Shown: positions 1 through 8,174, counted from the stretch's first letter. The stretch is DNA of 20,364 bases from DASXTB01 sp036505615 (GCA_036505615.1 DASXTB010000431.1:1-20364); one strand, 5' to 3'. The notes: a model not told the origin generated them from the sequence alone. Numbers and translations: made by a program.

Positions 1-231
1 TAGTCCTTTACAACTGGCTGCTACCAACAGATCAAGACAGCCGCCACGGCGGCTGACGTCGCAGAGAACAAAGTCGGGTTTGTCGTAGAGATTTCGCTGG
101 TGGCGCTTAAAACAGGCGATGATCTTCTCAAAGACAACATCTGTTCCCACAGTTTTGGGCACACCGCGCAGGCGAACGCGGTAAGATCGAAGTTTGGGCA
201 GGGTCTTCGGCAATCCGGGGCTCGGTTCCAT
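1..231 (-). CDS. hypothetical protein, 5' part only (runs off the window)
   Basis: An open frame of 77 codons starts at an ATG (229-231) and continues without a stop through the left edge, so only the N-terminus is seen. The product begins MEPSPGLPKTLPKLRSY and has a basic start followed by mixed residues, including FEKIIACFKRHQRNLYDKP and two cysteines near CDVSRRGGC. No signal peptide or membrane segment is visible, and I do not recognise the family. The ribosome-binding site is weak. A 77-codon frame free of stops on one strand is only moderate evidence of a gene, so the call rests on length and on the lack of a better alternative here. Confidence 0.4.
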   Translation of the reverse strand, partial: MEPSPGLPKTLPKLRSYRVRLRGVPKTVGTDVVFEKIIACFKRHQRNLYDKPDFVLCDVSRRGGCLDLLVAASCKGL

Positions 232-354
232 ACTTAACAGAACTGAACGGTGGGGAATTTTGCGAAAGAAAAGTGAAAAAGGATGGGGCGGATAGCTCGA
301 AAACAGTCGGCCGGCCAGCTAACCCCTTGTCAATGTTAAAATCCTTTGCGCTTT

Positions 355-394
355 GGGTGAGAGGCACAATCCCGCCGGGTGAGAGGTACAATCC
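355..394. repeat. tandem direct repeat, two 18-bp units, 22-bp period
   Basis: Two copies of GGGTGAGAGG(C/T)ACAATCC occur at 355-372 and 377-394. They differ at one base and are separated by CGCC. Repeats of this size and spacing are typical of subterminal transposase-binding sites or of degenerate dispersed repeats. No transposase is present nearby, so the origin is inference. Confidence 0.6.
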
Positions 395-483
395 GGCGAC
401 GTGTCACTGAAGGTCCCAGAGTCGTAGCCAGAGCAATTGCAAGCCATTTCATCATCGGGCCAGCCTTGGCTCTCCAATTCGGC

Positions 484-556
484 CCAAGGAACATGGGTGT
501 TGCTTGGGAAGGGTAAGCTCCAAGGAACATGGGTGTTCCTTGGGAGGGGTAAGCTC
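484..556. repeat. tandem 36-bp repeat, each unit carrying a hairpin
   Basis: Two units with a 36-bp period (484-519 and 520-555) share CCAAGGAACATGGGTGTT, then CTTGGGA(A/G)GGGTAAGCTC. The second unit contains a perfect 10-bp inverted repeat, CCAAGGAACA and TGTTCCTTGG, with a TGGG loop (520-543). In the first unit one arm has a single G mismatch. The arrangement resembles paired REP-type palindromes. There is no U-tract, so a terminator role is unlikely. Confidence 0.7.
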
Positions 557-652
557 GCAGCTCATTACTGGGGTGGTCTATCTCAGAAAATGGCGCTCAC
601 CCGCCACCCGACCTTACTCGCGTAAATTCATGAAATTCGAGGTTGAGTGCCT

Positions 653-1228
653 TTAATTGGGCCGGGACTGAGATGTAGCAGGAGGTTCCTCCACGGCGTG
701 GCTGTGCCAGGCAATGATTTTCCATCCACCGTAGGTTTTGGCGTAGACAAGAGTTCCTCGGTAGGCCAAAGGAGTCCCTTTGGCGTCTTTGGCTGGCGAA
801 GAACGAACATAAGTTACCAGCGCGGCAAATTCATCGATGGGGATAATGCGCACGCTTCGGAAAGGATAAGTTGTTTTCGGTATCTCAGTATCAAGTATCG
901 CCTTCCAGTAGTTTCGAAATCCGATCCACTCGCTCCCGGATATTCGAATAGTCAGATCCGGAATGTTGGCAAAGCCGAGCAGGAACTTCCGCTTGTCCCC
1001 GTCCGTATAGGCTTCCTTCCATTCATTGAAAGCCTGCTGCACCTCCTGTTTTATCTTTTTTGGATCGATGCTCTTCGCAACTTCATCCTGTTTCTCAATT
1101 TCAGGTTTTCTATCCAGGGTTTGTTCAGCTTGGCCGGTTCTTGCGCTCTTAAGGTCCCGGTTTTGGCCCGGCGTTACGACGGCCGGAGATGACACACAGA
1201 ACGCCATCAAGATTACAAAGTATTTCAT
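653..1228 (-). CDS. secreted SnoaL-like (NTF2-fold) protein
   Basis: A 191-residue protein. The first 22 residues (MKYFVILMAFCVSSPAVV...) form a hydrophobic signal peptide. A charged linker rich in Lys, Glu and Gln follows, and then from about residue 60 an NTF2/SnoaL-type domain. The landmarks are an early helix with FNEWKEAYTDGD, the core element FRNYWKAILD, and the closing strands VYAKTYGGWKIIAWHSH. Family members of this kind (SnoaL_3/DUF4440-like) often have no proven substrate, so only fold and probable export are claimed. A purine-rich AAAGGGA lies upstream of the ATG and supports the start. It is transcribed in the same direction as ispG, whose stop lies 92 bases upstream, so co-transcription with ispG is possible but not shown. 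Confidence 0.75.
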   Translation of the reverse strand: MKYFVILMAFCVSSPAVVTPGQNRDLKSARTGQAEQTLDRKPEIEKQDEVAKSIDPKKIKQEVQQAFNEWKEAYTDGDKRKFLLGFANIPDLTIRISGSEWIGFRNYWKAILDTEIPKTTYPFRSVRIIPIDEFAALVTYVRSSPAKDAKGTPLAYRGTLVYAKTYGGWKIIAWHSHAVEEPPATSQSRPN

Positions 1229-1320
1229 AGTTTAATTGTCCCTTTAACTCCGGGAGTCCTTCTGTTTTGGGAATAGCCGGCAAAGCCGCGCGCCGGACGG
1301 CATCTTCGCAGATGGCGAAC

Positions 1321-2568
1321 TTAAGACCGCTGGCCCGCAACCTGCGATGGATGCGAGCGATAGCGTCGATCTACGTAGTCATTCAGGATTCTTGTAAAGT
1401 CTGCAACAATGGTTGGCCCTCGCAGTGTAGTCAACAACCGCCCATCGACAAATACCGGCGCCTTGGGTTCTTCCCCCGTGCCCGGCAGAGATATACCAAT
1501 GTCAGAATGTTTCGACTCGCCGGGGCCGTTGACGACGCAACCCATCACGGCCACCTTCAATTCCTCCACTCCTGGGTATTGTTTCTTCCAGATCGGCATT
1601 TGTTCCTGCAGATATCGTTGAATCTGGTCGGCCATTTCCTGGAAGAAAACGCTGGTGGTCCGGCCACACCCGGGACAGGCCGTAACCTGCGGTGCGAAAC
1701 TTCGCAATCCGAGCGACTGCAGGATCTGCTGGCAGGCCCGCACTTCCTCAGTGCGATCGCCGCCGGGAGCGGGCGTCAGGCTTGCCCGGATCGTGTCGCC
1801 AATTCCCTGCTGCAGCAACAGAGACAACGCAGCCGCGCTGGCCACGATGCCCTTCATCCCCATGCCCGCTTCCGTCAGACCCACATGCAGGGGATAATCA
1901 CATCGAGCCGCCAGTTGCCGATAAATACCGACCAGGTCTTGAACATTGGAAACCTTAGCGCTGAGGATGATCCGATTGTGCGGCAATCCGTACTGCTCGG
2001 CCAGCTGGGCCGACTGAGTGCCGCTGACGACGATGGCCTCGGCGAGAACCTCCTGCGCCTCCAACGGCTCGGCTTGCCTGCTGTTTTCGTCCATCATGCG
2101 GGTTAGCAGAGCCTGGTCAAGCGAACCCCAGTTCACTCCGATTCGAATCGGCTTGTCATTCTTGAGCGCGACGTCGATCATTTGATGGAAATTGTCGTCG
2201 TGCTGTTTTCCCAAGCCCACATTTCCCGGATTGATCCGATACTTGCTGAGCGCTTTTGCGCAGTCCGGAAACTGTCGCAGCAGGATGTGGCCGTTGTAGT
2301 GAAAATCGCCGATGATGGGAACCCGGCACCCGCAAGCGCGCAGCTTCTCCACAATCCGGGGAACCGCCTTGGCGGCATCTTTATTATTCACCGTGACGCG
2401 CACCATCTCGCTGCCGGCTCCGCCCAGCGCCAAAGCTTGCGCCACCGTGCCTTCCACGTCAGCCGTGTCGGTGTTAGTCATCGACTGTACTACCACGGGG
2501 TGACAACTGCCGACCGGAACTTCTTCCACCCAAACAGTCGGCGTCTGTCGCCTCAATGTCTGTTTCAT
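1321..2568 (-). CDS. ispG: 4-hydroxy-3-methylbut-2-en-1-yl diphosphate synthase
   Basis: IspG (GcpE) catalyses the penultimate step of the MEP isoprenoid pathway in the cytoplasm. It reductively converts 2-C-methyl-D-erythritol 2,4-cyclodiphosphate to HMBPP using a [4Fe-4S] cluster. The 415-residue product has the N-terminal TIM-barrel hallmarks (VVVQSMTNTDT, residues 26-35; INPGNVG, 112-118; GVNWGSLD, 144-151). It also has the C-terminal cluster domain: ligands Cys298, Cys301 (ACPGCGR) and Cys344 plus Glu351 in GCVVNGPGESKHSDIG. Length and motif order fit the bacterial two-domain form, so the enzyme looks intact. A short inverted repeat, TTAACACGAGTATGCGTTAA, lies just upstream at 2581-2600 and could be a regulator site or chance. 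No other MEP genes are in the window. Confidence 0.97.
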   Translation of the reverse strand: MKQTLRRQTPTVWVEEVPVGSCHPVVVQSMTNTDTADVEGTVAQALALGGAGSEMVRVTVNNKDAAKAVPRIVEKLRACGCRVPIIGDFHYNGHILLRQFPDCAKALSKYRINPGNVGLGKQHDDNFHQMIDVALKNDKPIRIGVNWGSLDQALLTRMMDENSRQAEPLEAQEVLAEAIVVSGTQSAQLAEQYGLPHNRIILSAKVSNVQDLVGIYRQLAARCDYPLHVGLTEAGMGMKGIVASAAALSLLLQQGIGDTIRASLTPAPGGDRTEEVRACQQILQSLGLRSFAPQVTACPGCGRTTSVFFQEMADQIQRYLQEQMPIWKKQYPGVEELKVAVMGCVVNGPGESKHSDIGISLPGTGEEPKAPVFVDGRLLTTLRGPTIVADFTRILNDYVDRRYRSHPSQVAGQRS

Positions 2569-2697
2569 AACCGATCGATTTTAACACGAGTATGCGTTAA
2601 CGGCTGATGGTCAAAAAATCACGTGCAGTATGAGGCCTGTAGAGCCGTCATTGGGTAGGCCCGCCCGTCACCTGGATTCATAAATCCGAAAAGCGAG

Positions 2698-2830
2698 CCG
2701 CGGATTACGCGGATCAACGCGGATAACTTCGGGAGCGGAAGAGGGGCGCTGACTTACAAAGTGTCGCTCTTCCATATGGAAAGCGCCCCTCTCCCGCTCC
2801 CGAAATTCGTGTTAATTCGCGTAATTCGCA
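2698..2830. repeat. large imperfect palindrome A (MITE-like dispersed repeat)
   Basis: The left arm (2698-2750) and right arm (2782-2830) are imperfect reverse complements over about 50 bases, around a 31-base loop. The inner 20 or so bases (CGGGAGCGG-A-AGAGGGGCGCT against its complement) match almost perfectly. The outer part is a looser set of short GCGGAT / GCGAAT words. No open frame fills it. The structure is that of a palindromic intergenic repeat family. Whether it is multicopy in this genome cannot be seen from here. Confidence 0.7.
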
Positions 2831-2852
2831 GCCTGCATTTTCAGAATGTTAT

Positions 2853-3029
2853 GAATAATCCAGGGTCAGGGCGGGAATGGGAAGAAATAATGGGATCAAA
2901 GCGCCGAAGGCGCGGCATTAAGCCAAGGACGACTCGCTCTTCCACCTAATCTCGCAAGGATCGAATGCCGCGCCTTCGGCGCTCCCGTTCTTTTTGAATT
3001 ATCAATCCCGGCCTTAACCCGGATTATTC
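2853..3029. repeat. large imperfect palindrome B (19-bp perfect core arms)
   Basis: The perfect 19-bp arms GCGCCGAAGGCGCGGCATT (2901-2919) and its complement (2964-2982) flank a 44-base centre. Weaker complementarity continues outward to GAATAATCC (2853-2861) and GGATTATTC (3021-3029), giving an element of about 177 bp. It sits 28 bases past the stop of the SNF2-type gene. There is no U-tract after the stem, so it is better read as a dispersed palindromic element than as an intrinsic terminator, although an RNA hairpin here could still affect 3' ends. Confidence 0.7.
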
Positions 3030-3057
3030 AAAAATCATCAGCGGCCTTTCCCATGCC

Positions 3058-6000
3058 TTACGACAGTAACATCTCTAAATCTGCTTTGGTAAGATTGCGG
3101 ACGAACCCTTGATCACCTTGGATGATGCAATCTGCCAGCCGTCGTTTTGTCTTCTGCAGCTCCAGGACTTTTTCCTCCACCGTATCACGCGCGATTAGCC
3201 GGTAGACAAACACCGGCCGCGATTGTCCGATGCGATGTGCCCGGTCGGCTGCTTGCGCTTCAATGGCAGGGTTCCACCACGGGTCCAGCAGAAAAACATA
3301 ATCGGCTGCCGTTAGGTTTAGTCCTAGACCCCCAGCCTTCAGGCTAATGAGGAACAATTGGCACGCTGGATCATTTTGAAACCTCTCAATCCTGGCGCCA
3401 CGATCGCGCGTTTGCCCATCCAGATATTCATAATCAAACTTCCCGTCCAACCGCTTCCGCACCAGCGCTAGAAAACTTGTGAACTGCGAAAACACGAGCG
3501 CCTTATGGCCTTCGTCCAAAACCTCTTGCAATTGAAAGAGCAGACTGTCCAGCTTTGCGCTCGACGCTTCCCTCTTTGAAGGATCCACCAATCCCGGATG
3601 GCAGGCGATTTGCCGCAAGCGGAGCAGAGCTTCCAGCACATGAATCTTCGACCTCGCCATCCCCTGCCGGTCTAACAGATTCTTCAGTGATTGGCGGTAA
3701 CGAGTCAGCACTTCCTGATATAGCCTTTGCTGCTCGAAATCCAATTCGCAGTAAAGGGTCTGGTCGGTTTTAGAAGGAAGGTCTTTGGCTACCTGGTCTT
3801 TGGTGCGCCTCAAGATGATGGGCCGTAGTGCGCGCGCCAGCAATTGCAACATCGCCTCAGACGGAGTTTTTGACCGATTCGCCAGCCGAAATGCGGTGAT
3901 CGTCCCGAGCATCCCCGGATTTAAAAACTCTATCAGGCTCCAGAGCTCGCCCAGATGGTTCTCGACAGGCGTGCCGCTCAAAGCCAGCCGGTGCTCGCCA
4001 TGTAGAAGTCGAGCAGCCTTCGCTGACTTGCTGTTGGGGTTCTTAATCGCTTGAGCCTCGTCCAAAACCACATAATAGAATGGAAAATCTTTGAACAGAA
4101 GAATATCGCGACGGAGCGTGCCGTAGGTGGTCAACACCACATCGCAGTCCTGAAGTTGGCCAGGCGTACTGGCCCGCTGCATGCCGGTGTGATCCAGCAC
4201 TCGAAGTTCGGGAGTAAAGCGCGCGGCTTCCTGCATCCAGTTAAATACCAGCGAGCGAGGACTCACGACCAGAGAAGGCTTGTTGGCATTCTCTTTTGCC
4301 AAGTGGCGCAATTGCAGCAGAGCTAGCAACTGGACCGTCTTCCCCAGTCCCATGTCATCTGCAAGGCAACCCCCCAATCCGAAGCGCTGCAGAAAGAGCA
4401 GCCAGCCTAAACCCTCGCGCTGGTAGGGACGAAGTCGTCCCACAAAACCGCGCGGCTCCGGGGCTGCCTTGATCGTCCGAAACGAATCCAGCTCCTTGCG
4501 CGCATGCGCGAACTCCGTGTCCCACTTCGCCTGAGGCTGAGAAGCAAGCAAGGCGTCCAGCAGCCCCACTTGACTGCGGCTGAAGCGCAGATGATCTTCA
4601 CGCTGCTCACCCAGACCTGCAATGACTCCATAACGGCGCAGCCAATCTTCCGGGAGAATGCCGAAGCTGCCGTCACCCAGACGCACTACCGGTTCGCCAC
4701 GCTTGGCAACTCTCAAGACCTCGGGCAGTTGCACAACCTGGTCGTCGAATTCAATCGCCCCGTGCAGCTCGAACCAGTCGATCCCCGAACGCACCGTGAC
4801 ACTGACCTGCCCGGGCGCGCGGTACCGTTTTCCTTCCGCTTCCACAAGCCAACCATCACCGAGCAACTGCCTCACGACGGCTATCAATTTCCCCGCTGCA
4901 ATCTCATACTCCTGAACGACCGGACCGAGGTAAGAGGTATGTGAACGACAACCCAGTTCAATCAGCTTCTGACTTGCGGCTCTCTCGGCCGCGAAGTCGC
5001 GGGCAATGAAACGGCGCTGTGCCACCTGCAGGATGCCCGAGCCATTCTGGGTTTCTGCGACCAAAACACCTTCGTATTCGAACGAGAGAAGCCCGCGAAA
5101 TCGATTTGTCCATGAGTGCTGGGGGTCGGGCGCTGCGATCTTAAAGTGAAAGCGCGCCGCCGGGGAGACCATTTCTACTTTTAGTGGCTCGGGAACATCC
5201 AATGGCGGCAATCGGGGCAAAGCATAAAGCTGTTGCAAGAAGTCGTTCGCTTCATCCGTTGGAATATCGACCTTCCGTTGTTTACGCAACAGCGAAATCA
5301 AAGGAAAGGCCCCATGATCCACCAGCGGGGCAACATGATCTTTGAAGAAAACCAGGCCTCCGCCAACCAGGAGCACAGGCTCGGAAAGCGGGAATTGTGC
5401 TTCATCCCGGCGCAGCCATCCGGTCAACATGTACGCGGTTGTTGGTTCCCCTTCGATTCTAAGGAAAAATTCCCAAGCGCCTCCATCATCCCAGCCAACC
5501 GGATGCAACGTTTCATCGGTATCACTGGTCAGAAGCCGGCAACGTCCGGTCTGGCACATTAAAGGCACTAACGTCTGAAGCTGGCTTTGAGTGGCAAGAT
5601 AATATTGTCTTGCGCTCGGCTGATAGCCATAAGGCGGGAAGTCGTAAGCCGGGTAGCTGCCGGCGCCAAGCAGTTGCGAAATAATCTGCCGGTCCAGTTG
5701 ATCGGGCGGTTCAGAAATTCGCGCGTTCTCCAGCTTGAAGGGTTTGGCTTTGCTCCACTGGCCGTTCTTCTTTTTGAACCGAGACATCACCTCAACAGTC
5801 AATCCCTGCCCGGTCGAAGTGGCAGGGGCGTCGATTACATAAAGGACCTCCTGTCCTTCCGGCCACGGTGTTGATACGCGTTCGACGTCAGTGATGCTCT
5901 GCTGCAACGCGTGTAATTGCCGCTTCCATTCGGAACGCTTCAGGTGCGCAGTGGATTTCGGTGCTGATCTATCTATACTCTTTCTGACATGCTCGCTCCT

Positions 6001-6501
6001 CGCGCGCCAGTCTTCATCCGCCGCAGCAGGCTCTTTGCAGTCAACTGCGGCCCGCCTTGCTGTTGAACGAGCGCCATTTTCCTGTTCGTTCTCGTGAACG
6101 TCGTCCAGATCGTCATACAGCCATTCTTTATCTTCCAGCAGAATATTGGGCACATCATGGAAACGCCCCATCAGTGATTCACCGTCATCCAGCGCCAGGA
6201 CTGCTGCCCAGATATGCTTACAAGGACCATGGTCGGCAAAATAGGGACAGGTGCACAGCGCAATCAGGGCATTGCTTTCACGCCACAGATCGACCTCGTA
6301 TTCTTCTGAACCAATGACTACGGCTTGAGCTTCGGTGTTGGAACTCTTCAGGACCACAACGCGGCCGCCATCCCAGTAATCTTGTCCGCGCTGGCGGATT
6401 TTTTTCGAAACCCGCCGGCTTATTTTGCTGGTCAGGGATGGATGTTGCCCGCTTGGCCCGTCTTGATTTGGAAAATGGAAAATATTCTTCTGTTCTGCCA
6501 C
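3058..6501 (-). CDS. SNF2-family DEAD/DEAH-type ATPase with N-terminal SWIM zinc finger
   Basis: A 1147-residue superfamily 2 ATP-dependent DNA translocase of the bacterial SNF2 (RapA/HepA-related) group. Domains in order: a SWIM zinc finger with Cys83, Cys85, Cys94 and His96 (CTCPYF...HGPCKH); a long middle region of about residues 190-670 that fits the SNF2-associated domain; then the SNF2 ATPase, with Walker A DDMGLGKT (715-722), DEAQ box (814-817) and SGTPVENHLGELWSL (842-856). The helicase C lobe has VFSQFTSF (1003-1010) and motif VI QAADRAHRIGQ (1083-1093). All helicase motifs look intact. The start is GTG (6499-6501), as no nearby ATG leads the frame. Such proteins act on protein-DNA complexes in transcription or repair, but the specific target is unknown. 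It stands alone, with palindromic repeats downstream. Confidence 0.95.
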   Translation of the reverse strand: MAEQKNIFHFPNQDGPSGQHPSLTSKISRRVSKKIRQRGQDYWDGGRVVVLKSSNTEAQAVVIGSEEYEVDLWRESNALIALCTCPYFADHGPCKHIWAAVLALDDGESLMGRFHDVPNILLEDKEWLYDDLDDVHENEQENGARSTARRAAVDCKEPAAADEDWRARSEHVRKSIDRSAPKSTAHLKRSEWKRQLHALQQSITDVERVSTPWPEGQEVLYVIDAPATSTGQGLTVEVMSRFKKKNGQWSKAKPFKLENARISEPPDQLDRQIISQLLGAGSYPAYDFPPYGYQPSARQYYLATQSQLQTLVPLMCQTGRCRLLTSDTDETLHPVGWDDGGAWEFFLRIEGEPTTAYMLTGWLRRDEAQFPLSEPVLLVGGGLVFFKDHVAPLVDHGAFPLISLLRKQRKVDIPTDEANDFLQQLYALPRLPPLDVPEPLKVEMVSPAARFHFKIAAPDPQHSWTNRFRGLLSFEYEGVLVAETQNGSGILQVAQRRFIARDFAAERAASQKLIELGCRSHTSYLGPVVQEYEIAAGKLIAVVRQLLGDGWLVEAEGKRYRAPGQVSVTVRSGIDWFELHGAIEFDDQVVQLPEVLRVAKRGEPVVRLGDGSFGILPEDWLRRYGVIAGLGEQREDHLRFSRSQVGLLDALLASQPQAKWDTEFAHARKELDSFRTIKAAPEPRGFVGRLRPYQREGLGWLLFLQRFGLGGCLADDMGLGKTVQLLALLQLRHLAKENANKPSLVVSPRSLVFNWMQEAARFTPELRVLDHTGMQRASTPGQLQDCDVVLTTYGTLRRDILLFKDFPFYYVVLDEAQAIKNPNSKSAKAARLLHGEHRLALSGTPVENHLGELWSLIEFLNPGMLGTITAFRLANRSKTPSEAMLQLLARALRPIILRRTKDQVAKDLPSKTDQTLYCELDFEQQRLYQEVLTRYRQSLKNLLDRQGMARSKIHVLEALLRLRQIACHPGLVDPSKREASSAKLDSLLFQLQEVLDEGHKALVFSQFTSFLALVRKRLDGKFDYEYLDGQTRDRGARIERFQNDPACQLFLISLKAGGLGLNLTAADYVFLLDPWWNPAIEAQAADRAHRIGQSRPVFVYRLIARDTVEEKVLELQKTKRRLADCIIQGDQGFVRNLTKADLEMLLS

Positions 6502-6805
6502 AAACGCTTGACTAAAAGCCGTATTGTTCAGTTTTTGAGAGCCTGTCCAAGAAGAACTCTTTTATCACAAAAGATTGCGTCATCTTCGACTAAAAAACCG
6601 AGACAAGCCCTTCGCCGGCGACGCAGTGAACGATTCAATTGGTGAATGCGGATTGCGGAATGCGAAAAGAGGGCGCTAGAAGGGGGGCATACCAACCGGA
6701 ATCGGCCCGATAGCTGGAAACTTATAAAGATTTTTGTCGCAAAATCGGCTCGACGGCAGTTATGTACTCTGTAGCCATGAAAACTTCTGCTACCCAAGGA
6801 GGACT
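6502..6805. other. divergent intergenic region
   Basis: This 304-base gap separates the SNF2-type gene (leftward) from the hypothetical gene at 6806 (rightward), so it must hold both promoters. None is clear enough to place. A short tandem motif AATGCGGATTGCGGAATGCG lies at 6645-6664, a low-complexity word of the kind found in dispersed intergenic repeats. Frames seen here have no recognisable product. Confidence 0.5.
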
Positions 6806-7435
6806 ATGTCAAGCAGCAAGAAAAAGAAGAATCGCCGGAACCGACGCGCAAGAGCGAACCGCCGTCGCAGTTTGACGGCCGGACGAGCCGCTCCTGTCCC
6901 TGGACGGCTGGATCAGTCAGTGGAATTGTCGCCCGAACCAGACGGCGATCGCGATCTCGATCAATACTTCGCGCGCCTGGACGAGTGGATCAGAGGAGAG
7001 TCCCCAACGCTCGAGGCGCACCTCATGCAGCGAGGCTTTACATTTCCCGCACCGGATAAAATGAGCGATTCCAAGCTGCATGATAAATTATGGAAGCTGA
7101 TTGAAGCTTTGGCAGAACTCGGCGTTTACCTGAACAGCACCGACCACATGAGTGATCGCGAGCTCTATGACCGGCTTTGGAACGAAGAGTTGCGAGAGCC
7201 GGCACTAGTCAGTCCAGACGATCCCAACGGCGGCTATCATATCGACTTCGTCGGCTCGGGCAGCGAAGAAGACATCGAGTTGTACTTAAAACACTATGCT
7301 GACGACGCTTCGCGCAAGCACTGGCAAGCGGATTTTGCCGATGCTAGTATACCGGAGCATATCGATCCACCATACGACCGTGATCGCCATCTTCCGCAAC
7401 ATCATGTCGAAGCTAGAAGCAAACGATGCCGTTGA
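6806..7435 (+). CDS. conserved hypothetical protein with basic N-terminal tail
   Basis: The start is fixed at the ATG at 6806 by a strong AAGGAGGA (6796-6803) just upstream; the longer in-frame reading lacks such a site. The 209-residue product opens with a very basic tail (MSSSKKKKNRRNRRARANRRR). It continues with an acidic, helical body containing LDQYFARLDEWIRG, DKLWKLIEALAELGVYL, HMSDRELYDRLW and GSGSEEDIELYLKHYAD. I recall similar stand-alone hypothetical proteins with the same DHMSDRELY and PPYDRDRHLP-type segments in other environmental bacteria, but no function is known to me. No signal peptide or membrane span is visible. The basic tail would suit nucleic acid or ribosome contact, which is inference. 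The last dozen residues look less conserved in character than the rest. Confidence 0.8.
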   Translation: MSSSKKKKNRRNRRARANRRRSLTAGRAAPVPGRLDQSVELSPEPDGDRDLDQYFARLDEWIRGESPTLEAHLMQRGFTFPAPDKMSDSKLHDKLWKLIEALAELGVYLNSTDHMSDRELYDRLWNEELREPALVSPDDPNGGYHIDFVGSGSEEDIELYLKHYADDASRKHWQADFADASIPEHIDPPYDRDRHLPQHHVEARSKRCR

Positions 7436-7468
7436 TGGCTTTGAGGGAATTACGCGGCAGATATTCCC

Positions 7469-7496
7469 ATGCCGAACACGGAAGTTGAGCCTTCGC
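7469..7496 (+). other. 5S rRNA-like segment (loop B/helix III/loop C signature)
   Basis: The string CCCATGCCGAACACGGAAGT, extended by TGAG, matches the most conserved internal segment of bacterial 5S rRNA (CCCAT-CCGAACACGGAAGTTAAG). A weak resemblance to the later GATGGTACTG element follows about 25 bases on (GATCAGTACC, 7512-7521). I could not form helix I or helix II from the flanks, so this is at most a relic or a chance partial match, not an intact 5S gene. It lies in the 168-base gap between the hypothetical gene and the DUF1697 gene. Confidence 0.35.
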
Positions 7497-7603
7497 TGGA
7501 GACGCGAACAAGATCAGTACCGGGCAAGTACAAAGTGTAGCCAGGATGTCTTTGTGACATCAATCGCGGTTGAAAATTGTTAAGTCAAACGAGGTCCGAA
7601 GCC

Positions 7604-8146
7604 ATGACGCTCCATGTGGCTCTCCTTCGTGGCATCAATGTCGGTGGCCACAGGCAAGTTGCCATGTCTGAACTGCGCGACCTCCTCACGCAACTGGGCT
7701 TCCTTGACGCCCGATCGCTGCTCCAGAGCGGCAATCTGGTTTTTAGAAGTGAGTCGCGAACGAGTGCATCCCTGGAGCGTTTGCTGGAGACGGAGGCCGA
7801 GAAGCGCCTCGCTCTTCAAACGGACTTCTTCGTCCGCACAGCAGAGGAATGGAAGACGATCATCGCGAACAATCCCTTCCCCAAGGAAGCGGAGCGCGAT
7901 CCCGGCCATCTCGTCGTCATGTTTCTGAAGCACGCGCCCGATGTCAAGGACGTACGGGCGCTGCAGGCCGCCATCACAGGCCCCGAGGTCATTCGCGCTG
8001 AAGCTAGACAAGCTTACATTGTCTACCCGAGCGGTATCGGCCGCTCGCGCCTGACGAACATCCTCATCGAAAAGAAGCTTGGCACCCGTGGAACGGGCCG
8101 CAACTGGAACACCATCCTAAAACTCGCCGACCTCCTCAAAGCCTGA
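7604..8146 (+). CDS. DUF1697 domain-containing protein
   Basis: A 180-residue protein that fits the DUF1697 family along its whole length. It has the N-terminal hallmark ALLRGINVGGHRQVAMSELRDLL, then SLLQSGNLVF, and the C-terminal segment TRGTGRNWNTILKLADLL, which ends where the family usually ends. The ATG at 7604 is preferred over an upstream in-frame codon because it places the start directly before the conserved LLRGINVGG segment and follows a GAGGT. The family is cytoplasmic and widespread with no established reaction. It stands alone here and is followed at once by a fragment of an unrelated gene. Confidence 0.9.
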   Translation: MTLHVALLRGINVGGHRQVAMSELRDLLTQLGFLDARSLLQSGNLVFRSESRTSASLERLLETEAEKRLALQTDFFVRTAEEWKTIIANNPFPKEAERDPGHLVVMFLKHAPDVKDVRALQAAITGPEVIRAEARQAYIVYPSGIGRSRLTNILIEKKLGTRGTGRNWNTILKLADLLKA

Positions 8147-8174
8147 CGCGCCAGCAGGAGCCGTTGCGCGCCGC

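Larger units (their letters stand above)
232..652. other. gene-poor intergenic stretch with short repeats
   Basis: No convincing coding region is seen between the partial left-edge gene and the SnoaL-like gene. Short frames here on both strands are built largely from the two tandem repeats listed separately (355-394 and 484-556). The clustering of direct repeats and hairpins looks like debris of mobile or dispersed repeat elements rather than a single promoter region. Confidence 0.5.

Noticed and set aside
355..556. CRISPR array
   Set aside because: There are only two copies of each of two different repeats, with no spacers of regular length and no cas genes.
437..625. Short frame with a repeated QGTWV peptide
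   Set aside because: The peptide repeat is a direct translation of the 36-bp DNA repeat. There is no start context or family.
647..1192. 181-codon open frame on the plus strand
   Set aside because: It is antisense to the SnoaL-like gene, which has a signal peptide and domain. The plus-strand product has no credible features.
1267..2106. 279-codon open frame on the plus strand
   Set aside because: It lies opposite ispG, which has full family motifs. The frame's product has no recognisable domain and is explained by codon bias of the opposite strand.
2853..3029. Palindrome B as an intrinsic terminator of the SNF2-type gene
   Set aside because: The loop is 44 bases and no U-tract follows the stem, so a dispersed repeat is the better reading.
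7436..7603. Intact 5S rRNA gene
   Set aside because: Only one conserved internal segment matches. Helices I and II cannot be formed from the flanks.
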